From the NCBI RefSeq assembly GCF_002706375.1, contig NZ_CP017706.1:1798001-1862000 (forward strand): a DNA stretch of 64,000 nt, in the 5' to 3' direction. The translations under genes and the position numbers were made by a program. The first letter of the stretch is position 1; each line of letters opens with the position of its first letter. Below, piece after piece: positions 1-9,602 of the stretch. Under the pieces are notes generated by a model. That model was not told the origin of the DNA. It did no database searches and was given only the letters and a program-made list of their open reading frames with translations. The stretch is from Lactobacillus amylovorus DSM 20531 (GTDB lineage: Bacteria; Bacillota; Bacilli; Lactobacillales; Lactobacillaceae).

Positions 1-25
1 AATCGCAAGCAACTAATTTGATCAT
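1..25 (-). CDS. HAD-family hydrolase, N-terminal fragment (runs off the window)
   Basis: Only the first eight codons are in the window, on the minus strand: ATG at 25-23 reading MIKLVACD, preceded by a strong GGGAGG ribosome site at about 32-37. MIKLVACD is how Cof-type HAD phosphatases begin (the D starts the DxDGT motif), and two such proteins occur at 12 kb. The family call is an inference from eight residues. Confidence 0.45.
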
Positions 26-92
26 AAATTTCCTCCCAATTACTGTTAAATTAATGATACCATAAAGAGGATTAGAAAAGAGGGTGTAAGAC

Positions 93-791
93 TTGGCTAA
101 AGAATTAATTGGCAATGATTGGGATCAAGTATTAGATCCAGTCTTTGCAAGTGAGAAATATCACGAACTTCATAACTTTCTAAGAGAAGAATACTCTACT
201 AAGCAAATTTATCCTGACATGTATCATATATTCACAGCTTTCAAATTAACTCCCTTTGCTAAAACAAAGGTAGTCATTTTGGGACAAGATCCATACCATA
301 ATCCTGGACAGGCAAATGGGATGAGTTTTTCTGTCATGCCAGGTACACCACTTCCGCCATCACTTAAAAACATCTATAAAGAACTTTATGATGATGTTGG
401 TGCACAGCCAGTTAACCATGGTTATTTGAAAAAATGGGCAGATCAAGGCGTATTGCTTTTGAATGCCGTTTTGACCGTACCATATGGACACGCAAATGGC
501 CATCAAGGTAAAGGCTGGGAAGATGTCACAGATACGGCAATTAAGGCGTTAAGTGAACGTGGCAAGGTGGTTTTCATCTTATGGGGCAGATTTGCGCAAA
601 ACAAAATCCCATTAATTGATCAAAGTAAGAACTTTATTATAAAATCATCTCATCCAAGTCCATTTTCGGCTGATCGTGGATTCTTTGGCTCAAGACCATT
701 TTCACGTTGTAATGCGGCATTAGTTAAATTTGGTGAGACACCGATTGATTGGCAATTGCCGAAAACTGTAAGTAAATCAGACATAGCATAA
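93..791 (+). CDS. ung: Uracil-DNA glycosylase (family 1)
   Basis: Removes uracil from DNA, starting base-excision repair of deaminated cytosine or misincorporated dUMP. The 232-aa protein has the family-1 water-activating loop GQDPYH at residues 64-69 (catalytic Asp66), the AxGMSFSV segment after it, and the HPSPFSA minor-groove loop near residue 190. Length is normal. The start is TTG at 93, supported by an AGAGGG ribosome site a few bases upstream and by the family N-terminus. It is followed after 13 bp by pta and then tsaE, an order usual in lactobacilli, so the three are probably cotranscribed. Confidence 0.95.
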   Translation: MAKELIGNDWDQVLDPVFASEKYHELHNFLREEYSTKQIYPDMYHIFTAFKLTPFAKTKVVILGQDPYHNPGQANGMSFSVMPGTPLPPSLKNIYKELYDDVGAQPVNHGYLKKWADQGVLLLNAVLTVPYGHANGHQGKGWEDVTDTAIKALSERGKVVFILWGRFAQNKIPLIDQSKNFIIKSSHPSPFSADRGFFGSRPFSRCNAALVKFGETPIDWQLPKTVSKSDIA

Positions 792-804
792 AAGAGGTAT
801 TAAA

Positions 805-1794
805 ATGAGCGTATTTTCATTATTTAAAAAACAAGTTGAAGCAGCACCAGAAAAAAAGAGAATCGTTTTTCCAGAAAGTGACGATCTTAGAGTTTTAACT
901 GCAGTATCAAATTTGAATAAAGATGGCATTATCGAACCAATTTTAATTGGTAAAAAAGAAGATGTTGAAAAGTTAGCTGCAGACAACAATTTAGATATTG
1001 AAGGCGTAAAGATTTATGATCAAAACAATTATGCTGATTTAGACGAAATGGCTGAAGCTTTTGTTAAGGCTAGAAGAAAGGATACCAGCATTGCTGAAGC
1101 TAAAGCCAAGTTGGCAAAAGGCAATTACTTTGGCACTATGCTGGTAAAAATGGGCCTAGCTGATGGGATGGTATCAGGTGCGGCTCATTCAACTGCCAAC
1201 ACTGTTTTACCTGCTTTACAACTTATTCACGCTGCTAAGTGGATGCACAGAGTATCAGGAGCCTTCGTTATGGAAAAAGGCGATGAAAGATATATCTTTG
1301 CCGACTGTGCAATTAATATCAATCCTGATGAAGAAACTTTAGCTGAAATTGGCTATCAATCAGCATTGACCGCTAAGATGGCAGATATTGATCCTAAGGT
1401 TGCCTTTTTAAGCTTTTCAACTAAAGGTTCTGCCGAAGGCCCAATGGTAGATAAGGTTCATGATGCAGCTGCCATGTTCCAAAAAGATCACCCAGAAATC
1501 CCTGGTGATGGTGAATTACAATTTGATGCCGCATTTGTTCCTGCTGTTGGTGAAAAGAAAGCTCCAGGTTCAAAGGTTGCTGGTCATGCAAATGTCTTTG
1601 TTTTCCCAGAACTTCAATCAGGTAACATTGCCTATAAGATGGTTCAACGTCTTGGTGGCTTTACTGCTGTTGGCCCAATTTTACAAGGACTTGCTGCTCC
1701 AGTAAATGACTTGTCTCGTGGCTGCAGTGAACAAGATATCTATGACTTGGCAATTGTTACCGCAGCTCAAGCTCTAGCAAAGGATGAAAATTAA
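805..1794 (+). CDS. pta: Phosphate acetyltransferase
   Basis: Interconverts acetyl-CoA and acetyl phosphate in the cytoplasm. With acetate kinase (ackA, 34.7 kb here) it forms the acetate/ATP branch of fermentation. The 329-aa protein has the compact single-domain PTA_PTB architecture, with the conserved GAAHSTANTVLPALQ segment around residue 130 and the SFSTKGSA segment near 196. It starts at ATG 805 behind an AGAGG site. Its stop codon overlaps the tsaE start by one base (TAATG), indicating translational coupling in the ung-pta-tsaE unit. Confidence 0.95.
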   Translation: MSVFSLFKKQVEAAPEKKRIVFPESDDLRVLTAVSNLNKDGIIEPILIGKKEDVEKLAADNNLDIEGVKIYDQNNYADLDEMAEAFVKARRKDTSIAEAKAKLAKGNYFGTMLVKMGLADGMVSGAAHSTANTVLPALQLIHAAKWMHRVSGAFVMEKGDERYIFADCAININPDEETLAEIGYQSALTAKMADIDPKVAFLSFSTKGSAEGPMVDKVHDAAAMFQKDHPEIPGDGELQFDAAFVPAVGEKKAPGSKVAGHANVFVFPELQSGNIAYKMVQRLGGFTAVGPILQGLAAPVNDLSRGCSEQDIYDLAIVTAAQALAKDEN

Positions 1795-2273
1795 TGACAA
1801 AATTAGAGATTAATTCTGCTGAGGATATGCAAAAATTAGGTGCTTCTTTGGCAAAAACTGCTAAACCACATGATTTGTTATTGCTAAATGGTGATTTAGG
1901 AGCTGGTAAAACTACTATGACTCAAGGATTGGGACGTGAGCTTGGGATTCATCGCCCAGTAAAAAGCCCAACTTTTACCATTGTCCGTGAATACCGTGAA
2001 GCTAAGATGCCGCTTTTTCATATGGACTTTTACCGTTTGGAAAATGATGATTTATCTTCAATCGATTTGGAAGGTTACTTAGCAGAACCTGGCTTGGTAG
2101 TCATTGAATGGCCACAATTGGTAATGAATGATTTGCCAGATGAATATTTGCAATTGACGATTACCAGAGTTGATGATAGTTGGGACTCAACCAAGCGTGT
2201 GGTTGAATTCAATGCTCATGGTAAGCGTAACAAAGAATGGGTTAAAGACGCATTAGCAGAATATAATAGATAA
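1794..2273 (+). CDS. tsaE: tRNA t6A37 threonylcarbamoyladenosine ATPase
   Basis: TsaE is the ATPase partner of TsaB/TsaD in t6A37 modification of ANN-decoding tRNAs. The 159-aa protein carries the P-loop GDLGAGKT at residues 33-40, the SPTFTIV switch motif near 59-65 and the HMDFYRL strand typical of the family. Length is normal. The pathway's first enzyme, Sua5, is at the far end of the window (62.9 kb). The gene is last in the ung-pta-tsaE unit and is followed immediately by a strong terminator hairpin. Confidence 0.93.
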   Translation: MTKLEINSAEDMQKLGASLAKTAKPHDLLLLNGDLGAGKTTMTQGLGRELGIHRPVKSPTFTIVREYREAKMPLFHMDFYRLENDDLSSIDLEGYLAEPGLVVIEWPQLVMNDLPDEYLQLTITRVDDSWDSTKRVVEFNAHGKRNKEWVKDALAEYNR

Positions 2274-2284
2274 TAGGATTGCTA

Positions 2285-2331
2285 AAAAAGATCTTGAATA
2301 AGTATTAGTGTTACTTGTTCAAGATCTTTTT
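2285..2331 (+). terminator. Rho-independent terminator after tsaE
   Basis: Arms AAAAAGATCTTGAA and TTCAAGATCTTTTT enclose a short loop, and the 3' arm ends in a T run. It closes the ung-pta-tsaE unit and may also serve the convergent esterase pseudogene. Confidence 0.85.
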
Positions 2332-2341
2332 GTGTAATAAA

Positions 2342-3331
2342 TTAGTTATTATTTATTTCGCTTGCGATTAATTGTAATAAATCCTCACTTTGATTACATG
2401 AACCTGAACGATCAAGAAAACTGTGGTCCATTCCTTTGTAGAAGACTTCTTCTACATTTTTACCGGCCTGACGTAATTTTGGGGCAAAGTATTTATTACT
2501 TTGTAAATAATAGTCAAATTCTGCTTCGTTAATAGTAATATCTGGAAATTTGCTAAAGTCATGCGAATAAACAGGACTGATTAAAGGATTTTCGACATTC
2601 TCAATGCCAGGATAAAGCAAACGAATGACATTATTAACATAAATAAATTTGTTTAGACGAGCGCGAATAAAAGGTTCATCGGTGGGATCCATGTCATAAT
2701 CAGAATATTGCCAATGATAAATTGTCTTGCTAGTGTCAGTAATATCTATAGCTGCATACATTGGAAAAAGATGCCGAATTTGATGCTTGTTGTCTGTTAA
2801 ACGGCAGGCAACGTAAAGCTCACCACCAGCACTATCGCCGGTCATATAAATTTGTGTATCATTAAAACCAATTTTATTTTGGTGAGTCATAATCCAATCA
2901 ATCGAATTTTTAATATCAAGATAGGCACCTGAAAATGGAGTTTCTGGAGCTAACCGATATGCTCATGAAACAATGATAAAGTCACCTGCATCTGCTAAAT
3001 ATCTACATCGAGGATTGAAACTATCAAGTGTTCCAGCATAAAAGCCCCCGCCATGAACAAAAATTAGACATTCGCCATTAGTTCTTTCAGGTGTGTAAAT
3101 TCGAGCAGGAATAGCATGATTATCTAATGGAATTAAAATATCATTTTCTGCAACTCTTAAAATATCGGTTTTAATTTCAGGATAGCCACCAAGCATAGAC
3201 TTGAAGTCCAGGTTGTCTAACGTAACGGGATGTTCAATATTCTTTTCACTATAAAGATGATTAGGATCTAGCCTTGCTTTAACTTTAGGATCAAGTAATC
3301 CAGTTTTATCACCATAAATCGTATTTTTTAT
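2342..3331 (-). pseudogene. Alpha/beta-hydrolase (hormone-sensitive-lipase type esterase), disrupted
   Basis: The two open pieces lie in the same minus-strand frame, separated by a single TGA at 2965-2963. The upstream piece has the oxyanion motif HGGGFYAG. Directly after the stop the frame resumes with AYRLAPETPF (normally xDYRLAPE), then the nucleophile motif GDSAGG and the C-terminal DH of the triad (GMDHSF). The stop therefore replaces one codon near the middle of a standard ~330-aa esterase. The 5' end also looks damaged: homologous-looking sequence reads upstream to about 3331 (KNTIYGDKTGLLDP) behind a GAAAGAAG-like site, but the codon where a start is expected is ATA. A shortened N-terminal product from ATG 3196 would lack the active site. 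Whether TGA is read through cannot be judged from sequence. Confidence 0.8.
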
Positions 3332-3350
3332 AATTATGAAATGCTTCTTT

Positions 3351-3884
3351 CTAAATTTGATAAATTAAATTCTTGATAGCTTCATCGCCGAATTGCTTTT
3401 CTTGATTAATCAAAATACCTGCACAGGCTTCGCTGTCACTTAGAGCGTTATGGTGATGCCATAATTCAACATCAAGTGCTTCAGATACCGTATCTAATTT
3501 ATGGTTAGGTAATTCCGGTTCAAATTTTTTGCTAGTTGCCAAAGTATCGATTACTAAATAATGCGGCTCAGAAATATTATAGCGAGCTAAACTTTGGCGC
3601 ATGACATTAGTATCAAATCTAGCATTGTGAGCTGCCACGAGCATGCCAGGTTGATATAGTCCTTTGATTTTAGGCCAAACTTCAGCCATAGTTGGGGCAT
3701 TTTTAACATCCTCCGCTGTAATTTGGTGTACTTGAATGTTACGTGCATCAAACGGCATTTGTGGATTAATTACCGTGTAAAAATGGTCAACGATTTTAGT
3801 ATTTCTAACCATAACTAAGGCGAGTGAGCAGGCACTTTCAGGATAATGGTTAGCTGTTTCGAAGTCCATTGCAATAAAGTTCAT
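3351..3884 (-). CDS. DEDDh 3'-5' exonuclease (DnaQ/PolC epsilon-like)
   Basis: A 177-aa single-domain exonuclease of the DnaQ fold. The acidic motif MDFET (Asp7, Glu9), the central HNARFD motif and the C-terminal HNALSDSEA motif (His and Asp) supply the four DEDDh metal ligands plus the general base. Homologues proofread or trim single-stranded 3' ends; the exact substrate here is unknown. The reading frame is open further upstream, but the start is placed at ATG 3884-3882 because an AAGGAG ribosome site lies 7 bases before it and the family begins at MxFIAMDFET. It is divergent from murB, with about 100 bp between the starts. Confidence 0.85.
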   Translation of the reverse strand: MNFIAMDFETANHYPESACSLALVMVRNTKIVDHFYTVINPQMPFDARNIQVHQITAEDVKNAPTMAEVWPKIKGLYQPGMLVAAHNARFDTNVMRQSLARYNISEPHYLVIDTLATSKKFEPELPNHKLDTVSEALDVELWHHHNALSDSEACAGILINQEKQFGDEAIKNLIYQI

Positions 3885-3981
3885 AAGATTCTCCTTTTGA
3901 AAAAGTATAACATTTTTAATGATGAAGCTAGGCCTTTTATGCGGTAAAATAAAACAAGAAACAAAACTAGGAGGCAAAATT

Positions 3982-4878
3982 GTGGAATTACTTGATTTAA
4001 AAGAGCAAGGAATTGATATTAAAGAGCAAATTCCATTAAGTAGATATACTTTTACCAAAACTGGTGGTGCGGCTGAATATTTAGCCTTTCCTAAAAGTAC
4101 TGAAGAAGTGGAAAAATTAGTAAAAGTTACTCGTGAAAATAAAATTCCATTAACAATTATTGGTAATGCCTCGAATTTAATCATTCGCGATGGCGGAATT
4201 GATGGCTTAGTTATAATTTTAACTGACTTAAAAAAGATTGAAGTAAAAGGTAATAAGGTAACTGCTGATGCTGGTGCAAGAATTATCGATACAGCATTTA
4301 CAGCAGCTCATCATGGTTTAAGTGGCATGGAATTTGCGGCAGGAATTCCTGGCAGCATTGGCGGCGGTGTGTTCATGAATGCTGGTGCCTATGGCGGTGA
4401 AATGCAAGAAGTTGTAGAGAGCGTTAAGGTTTTAACGCGCGATGACGAATTAAAAACATACTCTAATAAGGAAATGGAATTTTCATACCGTCATTCATTG
4501 GTGCAAGATAATGGCGATATCGTTTTAAGTGCAACCTTTAGTTTGAAGCCAGGCGACAAGCTCGAGATCTTGGACCACATGCATTATTTGAATGCCTTGC
4601 GTCAATATAAGCAGCCACTCGAATATCCTTCATGTGGTAGCGTATTTAAGCGTCCAACAGGACACTTCGTAGGTCCAATGATTATTAAAGCGGGACTGCA
4701 AGGTAAACAAATTGGTGGTGCGCAAGACTCAACTAAGCATGCCGGATTTATTGTCAATAAGGGTGGCGCCACTGCAACGGATTACCTTAATTTAATTCAC
4801 CTTATTCAAAAGACAATTAAAGAAAAGTTCGATATAGATTTACATACCGAAGTTCGTATTATCGGTAAGGAAAAATAG
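3982..4878 (+). CDS. murB: UDP-N-acetylmuramate dehydrogenase
   Basis: Reduces UDP-GlcNAc-enolpyruvate to UDP-MurNAc with NADPH and FAD, the second committed step of peptidoglycan precursor synthesis. The 298-aa protein shows the FAD-binding region ([12 protein letters not shown] near residue 56), the SYRHS motif, the catalytic Ser in SCGSVFKRP and the C-terminal Glu in HTEVRIIG. The start is GTG 3982 with a perfect AGGAGG 7 bases upstream; the frame is open earlier, but the extra residues are not family-like. A hairpin with a T run follows (4895-4927), separating it from potA. Confidence 0.93.
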   Translation: MELLDLKEQGIDIKEQIPLSRYTFTKTGGAAEYLAFPKSTEEVEKLVKVTRENKIPLTIIGNASNLIIRDGGIDGLVIILTDLKKIEVKGNKVTADAGARIIDTAFTAAHHGLSGMEFAAGIPGSIGGGVFMNAGAYGGEMQEVVESVKVLTRDDELKTYSNKEMEFSYRHSLVQDNGDIVLSATFSLKPGDKLEILDHMHYLNALRQYKQPLEYPSCGSVFKRPTGHFVGPMIIKAGLQGKQIGGAQDSTKHAGFIVNKGGATATDYLNLIHLIQKTIKEKFDIDLHTEVRIIGKEK

Positions 4879-4894
4879 AATAGATTACGAGACA

Positions 4895-4927
4895 AGCTAC
4901 AGGCTGCAAAGCTTATAGCTATTTTTT
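4895..4927 (+). terminator. Terminator-like hairpin between murB and potA
   Basis: Interrupted stem with outer arms AGCTA/TAGCT and inner GGCT/AGC around a GCAA loop, followed by ATTTTTT. The T run ends directly at the potA ribosome site, so it could act as the murB terminator or as an attenuator for potABCD. Confidence 0.6.
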
Positions 4928-4939
4928 ATGGGGATGGAA

Positions 4940-6037
4940 ATGGATATTATTAAGTTAAAGCATATTACCAAACAATATGACGATGGTTTTGTTGCACTTA
5001 AGGATATAAATTTAACAATTGAATCAGGTAAGTTTTATTCATTACTTGGTCCCAGCGGGTCAGGCAAATCCACTATCTTACGGATTATTGCTGGATTTAC
5101 TCAACCGACTGACGGAAAAGTTTATTTTGATGGAAAAGACATTACTAATCTTGATGCGGCAAAACGGCACATCAACACTGTCTTTCAGAATTACGCGCTT
5201 TTTCCGCATTTAAATGTTTTTGAGAACGTTGCCTTTGGTTTAAAAATAAAAAAGAAGCCGATGAATGAAATTAAACCGGCTGTCAAAGATGCTCTGCATA
5301 TGGTACGGCTGGACGGTTACGCAAACCGTGAAATTTCTGAACTTAGTGGTGGTCAGCAGCAGCGTGTAGCCATTGCACGGGCAATAGTAAATGAACCTAA
5401 GGTGCTTTTACTTGATGAATCATTATCTGCTTTAGATAAAAGATTGCGTAAGGATATGCAGTTTGAGTTAAGAGCAATTCAAAAGAAGCTGGGTATTACC
5501 TTCATTTTTGTTACGCACGATCAGGAAGAGGCTCTTTCGATGAGTGATGAGATTTTTGTCTTAAATGATGGCAAAATTCAGCAAAGTGGTAGTCCTGTAG
5601 CTATTTATGATGAACCGGTTAATGATTTTGTCGCTCGTTTTATTGGGGACTCAAATATTTTATCTGGTCGGATGATCAAAGACTATGAAGTAGAATTTGC
5701 CAATAATAAATTTAAATGTGCAGATGGTGGGATCAAGCCTAATGAAAAAGTGGAGGTCGTAATTCGACCAGAAGACTTAGATATCGTTGATCCTGAAAAG
5801 GGCAAGATTGTAGTTACTGCACAAACGCAATTGTTTTTAGGGGATCACTTCGAAATTAAGGCAATTGATGCTAATGAAAACGAATGGCTGATTCATTCAA
5901 CTAATGGCGTAAAACTGGGACAAAGAATAGGCTTATTCTTTGATCCAGAAGATATCCATGTAATGCGTCTCAATGAAAGCCAAGCAGACTTTGATGCCAG
6001 AATTGAGAAATACGAGGGGGATGAAAATGAAGACTAG
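4940..6037 (+). CDS. potA: Spermidine/putrescine ABC transporter, ATP-binding protein
   Basis: Energises polyamine uptake through PotBC. The 365-aa protein has Walker [10 protein letters not shown] at residues 37-45, the ABC signature LSGGQQQR, a Walker B reading [11 protein letters not shown] (DESL rather than the usual DEPL) and a C-terminal TOBE-type regulatory domain with RPEDLDI. Three in-frame ATGs occur (4928, 4934, 4940). The third is preferred because the GGGG at 4930-4933 is then correctly spaced and the product begins [11 protein letters not shown]. The potB gene starts inside its 3' end. Confidence 0.93.
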   Translation: MDIIKLKHITKQYDDGFVALKDINLTIESGKFYSLLGPSGSGKSTILRIIAGFTQPTDGKVYFDGKDITNLDAAKRHINTVFQNYALFPHLNVFENVAFGLKIKKKPMNEIKPAVKDALHMVRLDGYANREISELSGGQQQRVAIARAIVNEPKVLLLDESLSALDKRLRKDMQFELRAIQKKLGITFIFVTHDQEEALSMSDEIFVLNDGKIQQSGSPVAIYDEPVNDFVARFIGDSNILSGRMIKDYEVEFANNKFKCADGGIKPNEKVEVVIRPEDLDIVDPEKGKIVVTAQTQLFLGDHFEIKAIDANENEWLIHSTNGVKLGQRIGLFFDPEDIHVMRLNESQADFDARIEKYEGDENED

Positions 6038-6839
6038 GAAAGCTCTATTCTTGATTCCTTATCTGATGTGGATCATCCTGTTTGTTTTTTTGCCAATTCT
6101 GTTGATCTTATGGTATTCATTCACGGATAGCAACAGAAGTTTTACCTTGAATAATTATGCCGCATTCTTTAGGAATGGTACCTTTTTGCGCATGATGCTT
6201 AATTCGTTCTGGTATGCGTTGTTGATAACTTTGATTACTTTACTAATATCTTATCCAGCGGCATATTTTTTAACCAAAATGAAAAATCAACAGTTATGGC
6301 TGCTGCTGATCATTTTGCCAACTTGGATTAATTTGCTTCTTAAGGCATATGCGTTTATTGGAATTTTAGGTAACAACGGCCTAGTTAATAAATTTCTACA
6401 GTTGTTTGGGATTGGACCGGTAAATATTCTCTTTACGGATTTTGCTTTTATTTTTGTAGCAACCTACATTGAAATTCCATTTATGATTTTGCCAATTTTT
6501 AATGCGATTAAAGAGATCAATCCGGCCGTTATTCAAGCCTCAGAAGATTTGGGTGCCAGTCGTTGGCAAACATTTAAATACGTATTGTGGCCACTATCTC
6601 GTCCAGGCGTAGAAAGCGGTGTTCAGGCGATTTTTATCCCATCGCTATCTTTGTTTATGCTCACCAGATTAATTGGTGGTAACCGTGTTATTACCTTAGG
6701 TACGGCAATTGAAGAGTATTTCATGACCACCATGAACTGGAATATGGGTGCGACGATTGGCGTAATTTTGATTGTATTGATGGTAATTGCCATGCTCATT
6801 ACCAGTAGAAAAGCTAGAAGAAAGAAGGTTGACTTATGA
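6027..6839 (+). CDS. potB: Spermidine/putrescine ABC transporter permease PotB
   Basis: A membrane permease of 270 aa with about six transmembrane segments. The first is at residues 7-28, and the EAA loop that docks PotA is present ([19 protein letters not shown] near residue 175). Start at ATG 6027 is favoured over ATG 6021 because GAGGGGG at 6014-6020 is then 6 bases away. It overlaps potA by 11 bases and potC by four (ATGA), showing tight coupling. Confidence 0.92.
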   Translation: MKTRKALFLIPYLMWIILFVFLPILLILWYSFTDSNRSFTLNNYAAFFRNGTFLRMMLNSFWYALLITLITLLISYPAAYFLTKMKNQQLWLLLIILPTWINLLLKAYAFIGILGNNGLVNKFLQLFGIGPVNILFTDFAFIFVATYIEIPFMILPIFNAIKEINPAVIQASEDLGASRWQTFKYVLWPLSRPGVESGVQAIFIPSLSLFMLTRLIGGNRVITLGTAIEEYFMTTMNWNMGATIGVILIVLMVIAMLITSRKARRKKVDL

Positions 6840-7651
6840 GAAACAGACATTTAATTGCTAGAGTCTACCTATCTTTGACACTAGTTTTGCTCTATGTTCC
6901 TATCTTTTATTTGATCTACTTTTCTTTTTCTAGTGGAAAGAACATGAATAAATTTGAGCATTTTACTTTTGTTCATTATCAAACGCTTTTTCAAGATAAT
7001 CGTTTGTTGGCTATCTTTTTGGAAACAATTTTGTTAGCACTTCTTTCTAGTTTAATTGCAACGATCATTGGTACTTTTGGTGCAATTGCGATTAATGGTA
7101 TGAGAAAAGAAGCACACATAAAGACCACTTTAGCATTAAATAATGTGTTGATGGTATCGCCAGATGTAATTATTGGTGCCAGCTTTTTGATCTTCTTCAC
7201 TGCACTGGGTATTGGCTTAAACTTTGGCTCAGTTTTGCTCAGTCACATTGCGTTTTCAATTCCAATTGTAGTGTTGATGGTTCTGCCGCGACTTAATGAA
7301 ATGGATACCTCTTTAATTGATGCGGCACGAGATTTAGGTGCCAACTCCTGGCAGGTATTTAGCAACGTGCTCATTCCGGCAATTATGCCAGGAATTTTTT
7401 CAGGCATGTTCATGGCATTGACATATTCGCTAGACGACTTTGCGGTAACGTTCTTTGTTACTGGTAACGGCTTTTCAACTTTGTCTGTAGAAATTTATTC
7501 AAGAGCGCGCCAAGGGATCGATCTAGAAATCAATGCTTTAAGTACAGTGATGTTTTTATTCGTATTACTTTTGGTAGGAAGTTATTACTTTATCACCACT
7601 AAAAAGAGCAGACGCAAGAATCATAGAGTGATAGGAGGATTGGTCAAATGA
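6836..7651 (+). CDS. potC: Spermidine/putrescine ABC transporter permease PotC
   Basis: The second channel subunit, 271 aa, with six predicted membrane segments and the EAA motif RDLGANSWQVFSNVLIPAIM near residue 165. ATG 6836 lies in the ATGA overlap with potB, and its own TGA overlaps the potD ATG. Gene order potA-B-C-D matches the canonical polyamine importer. Confidence 0.92.
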   Translation: MRNRHLIARVYLSLTLVLLYVPIFYLIYFSFSSGKNMNKFEHFTFVHYQTLFQDNRLLAIFLETILLALLSSLIATIIGTFGAIAINGMRKEAHIKTTLALNNVLMVSPDVIIGASFLIFFTALGIGLNFGSVLLSHIAFSIPIVVLMVLPRLNEMDTSLIDAARDLGANSWQVFSNVLIPAIMPGIFSGMFMALTYSLDDFAVTFFVTGNGFSTLSVEIYSRARQGIDLEINALSTVMFLFVLLLVGSYYFITTKKSRRKNHRVIGGLVK

Positions 7652-8721
7652 AAAAGATTTTCATTGCAATCATTTCAATTCTCTTAGTTTGCTTAGGTCT
7701 TGCTGGTCTGGCTCATCACTTAGAAAAACCGGCTGCCGGAGGAAAAGGCCAAAGCTTAATCATTTATAATTGGGGTGATTATCTAGACCCTAAGCTGATC
7801 AAGAAATTTGAGAAGCAATCTGGTTATCATGTGGTTTATGAAACATTTGATTCTAACGAAGCGATGTACACTAAGATTAAACAAGGTGGTACCGCATACG
7901 ATTTGACCATTCCATCTGAATATATGGTTACCAAGATGCGTAAAGCTCACTTGCTTGATCGATTAGATAAGCAAAAAATTCCTAATATGAAATATATTGG
8001 CAAAAACTTTTTGCATAAATCATTTGATGCAGAAAATGACTATTCAGTACCATATTTCTGGGGTACTTTAGGGATCGTCTACAATGATAAATTTGTCAAA
8101 AAAGGTGCAATTAAAACTTGGAATGATCTTTGGTCAAAGAAATATCGTCATCAGATCTTGCTAGTTGATTCAGCTAGGGATGCAATGGGTATGTCACTAG
8201 TATCATTAGGCTATTCAATGAATACGACTAGCAGCATGAAACTGAATTTAGCCCAAACTAAATTGGACGGATTAGGTCCTAATATTAAGGCGATTATTTC
8301 GGATGAAATGCGAATGTACATGATCCAAAATGAGGCTGCAATTGGTGTTACCTGGTCAGGGGAAGCGCACGAAATGATGGAAAGCAATCACCATTTGCAT
8401 TATGTAGTGCCAAAAGAGGGATCAAATTTGTGGTTTGATAACTTCGTTGTTCCTAAAACGGCTAAAAATAAAAAGGCCGCTTATGAGTTTATTAACTTCA
8501 TGCTAGAGCCAAAGAATGCAGCACAAAATGCCAAGTATGTTGGCTATGCCACTCCAAACGTAGCTGCTCAAAAATTGTTGCCTAAGTATATTAGAGAAGA
8601 TCGTCAATTTTACCCTGATCAAACTACGTTGCGTCACTTGCAAGTCTTTAAAGATTTAGGTCCAAAAAAGATGCAAGAATATAATGATCTATTTTTAGAA
8701 TTTAAAATGTATGCACGATAA
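7648..8721 (+). CDS. potD: Spermidine/putrescine-binding protein
   Basis: Extracytoplasmic substrate-binding subunit of PotABC, 357 aa. A hydrophobic N-terminus (residues 4-22) is followed by the family opening LIIYNWGDYLDP and the typical PYFWGTLGIVYN and WFDNFVVPKTAKN segments. Cys15 is present in the signal, but the flanking residues (ILLVC) do not form a good lipobox, so the protein may be held by an uncleaved signal anchor rather than a lipid; this is an inference. The start is ATG 7648 behind AGGAGG at 7633-7638. It is last in the potABCD operon. Confidence 0.92.
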   Translation: MKKIFIAIISILLVCLGLAGLAHHLEKPAAGGKGQSLIIYNWGDYLDPKLIKKFEKQSGYHVVYETFDSNEAMYTKIKQGGTAYDLTIPSEYMVTKMRKAHLLDRLDKQKIPNMKYIGKNFLHKSFDAENDYSVPYFWGTLGIVYNDKFVKKGAIKTWNDLWSKKYRHQILLVDSARDAMGMSLVSLGYSMNTTSSMKLNLAQTKLDGLGPNIKAIISDEMRMYMIQNEAAIGVTWSGEAHEMMESNHHLHYVVPKEGSNLWFDNFVVPKTAKNKKAAYEFINFMLEPKNAAQNAKYVGYATPNVAAQKLLPKYIREDRQFYPDQTTLRHLQVFKDLGPKKMQEYNDLFLEFKMYAR

Positions 8722-8759
8722 AAGAGGTTAGTTATAATTAAAGAAGAAAGGAGTTCTCA

Positions 8760-9602
8760 ATGCATTTTGATGTTTCTAATCTATTTACATGGAACAACCT
8801 GTCGATAGCGTTAGATGTATTAATCATTTGGTATTTGGTATACTGCTTGTTTATGATGATTCGCGGTACCAAGGCAGTGCAACTAGCTAAAGGTATTGTT
8901 TTCATTTTCATCGTTAGAATTGTAGCAGGATTACTCCAGCTGCATGCCGTAACCTATATCGTCGATCAGATTGTTTCGTGGGCGGTAATCGGAATTATTG
9001 TCATCTTCCAGCCTGAAATTCGTAGAGGGCTGGAGCGTTTAGGTCGAACTCCAATTTTTAATGGACGAGGCGAAAGTCCACATGATCAATCAGTAAGAAT
9101 GGTCAAAGAATTGGATAAAGCCATTCACTATATGTCCAAAAGAAGAATTGGTGCTTTGATCACAATTCAACAGGACACGGGATTGGATGATTATATTGAA
9201 ACCGGGATTAAGCTGGATGCAGATATTACGGGAGAATTACTAATCAATATTTTCATTCCAAATACTCCTCTGCATGATGGTGCGGTAATTATCAACAATA
9301 ATCGCATCGCCGTAGCTGCTGCCTATTTGCCTTTGTCCGACAACAATATGATTCCTAAGCGATTGGGAACAAGACACAGGGCTGCCGTCGGGATTTCAGA
9401 AGTAACGGACGCTGTTACTATCGTTGTTTCTGAAGAAACTGGTGGCGTAACTATTACTAAGAATGGTCGTTTTCTTTTAGACCTTTCACGAGATGAATAT
9501 TTGAAGTACCTCAATGCGCAATTGGTTCCTAAGGAAGAAAAGAAGATTCCTTGGTACAAGCGTGTAATTAACAAAGTTTGGAAATGGGGTGCAGACCGAT
9601 GA
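8760..9602 (+). CDS. cdaA: Diadenylate cyclase (c-di-AMP synthase)
   Basis: Makes c-di-AMP from two ATP at the membrane. The 280-aa protein has three N-terminal membrane helices (residues ~12-95), then the DAC domain with DGAVII (DGA motif, near 172) and GTRHRAAVG (RHR motif, near 204). The start ATG 8760 has AAAGGAG at the right distance. It heads the conserved cdaA-cdaR-glmM operon, which links second-messenger synthesis to UDP-GlcNAc supply; CdaR and GlmM are known regulators of CdaA in other Firmicutes. Confidence 0.95.
   Translation: MHFDVSNLFTWNNLSIALDVLIIWYLVYCLFMMIRGTKAVQLAKGIVFIFIVRIVAGLLQLHAVTYIVDQIVSWAVIGIIVIFQPEIRRGLERLGRTPIFNGRGESPHDQSVRMVKELDKAIHYMSKRRIGALITIQQDTGLDDYIETGIKLDADITGELLINIFIPNTPLHDGAVIINNNRIAVAAAYLPLSDNNMIPKRLGTRHRAAVGISEVTDAVTIVVSEETGGVTITKNGRFLLDLSRDEYLKYLNAQLVPKEEKKIPWYKRVINKVWKWGADR

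Noticed and set aside
3885..4184. 100-residue N-terminal extension of the minus-strand exonuclease
   Set aside because: It runs across the divergent murB start; a strong AAGGAG and the family N-terminus place the start at 3884.
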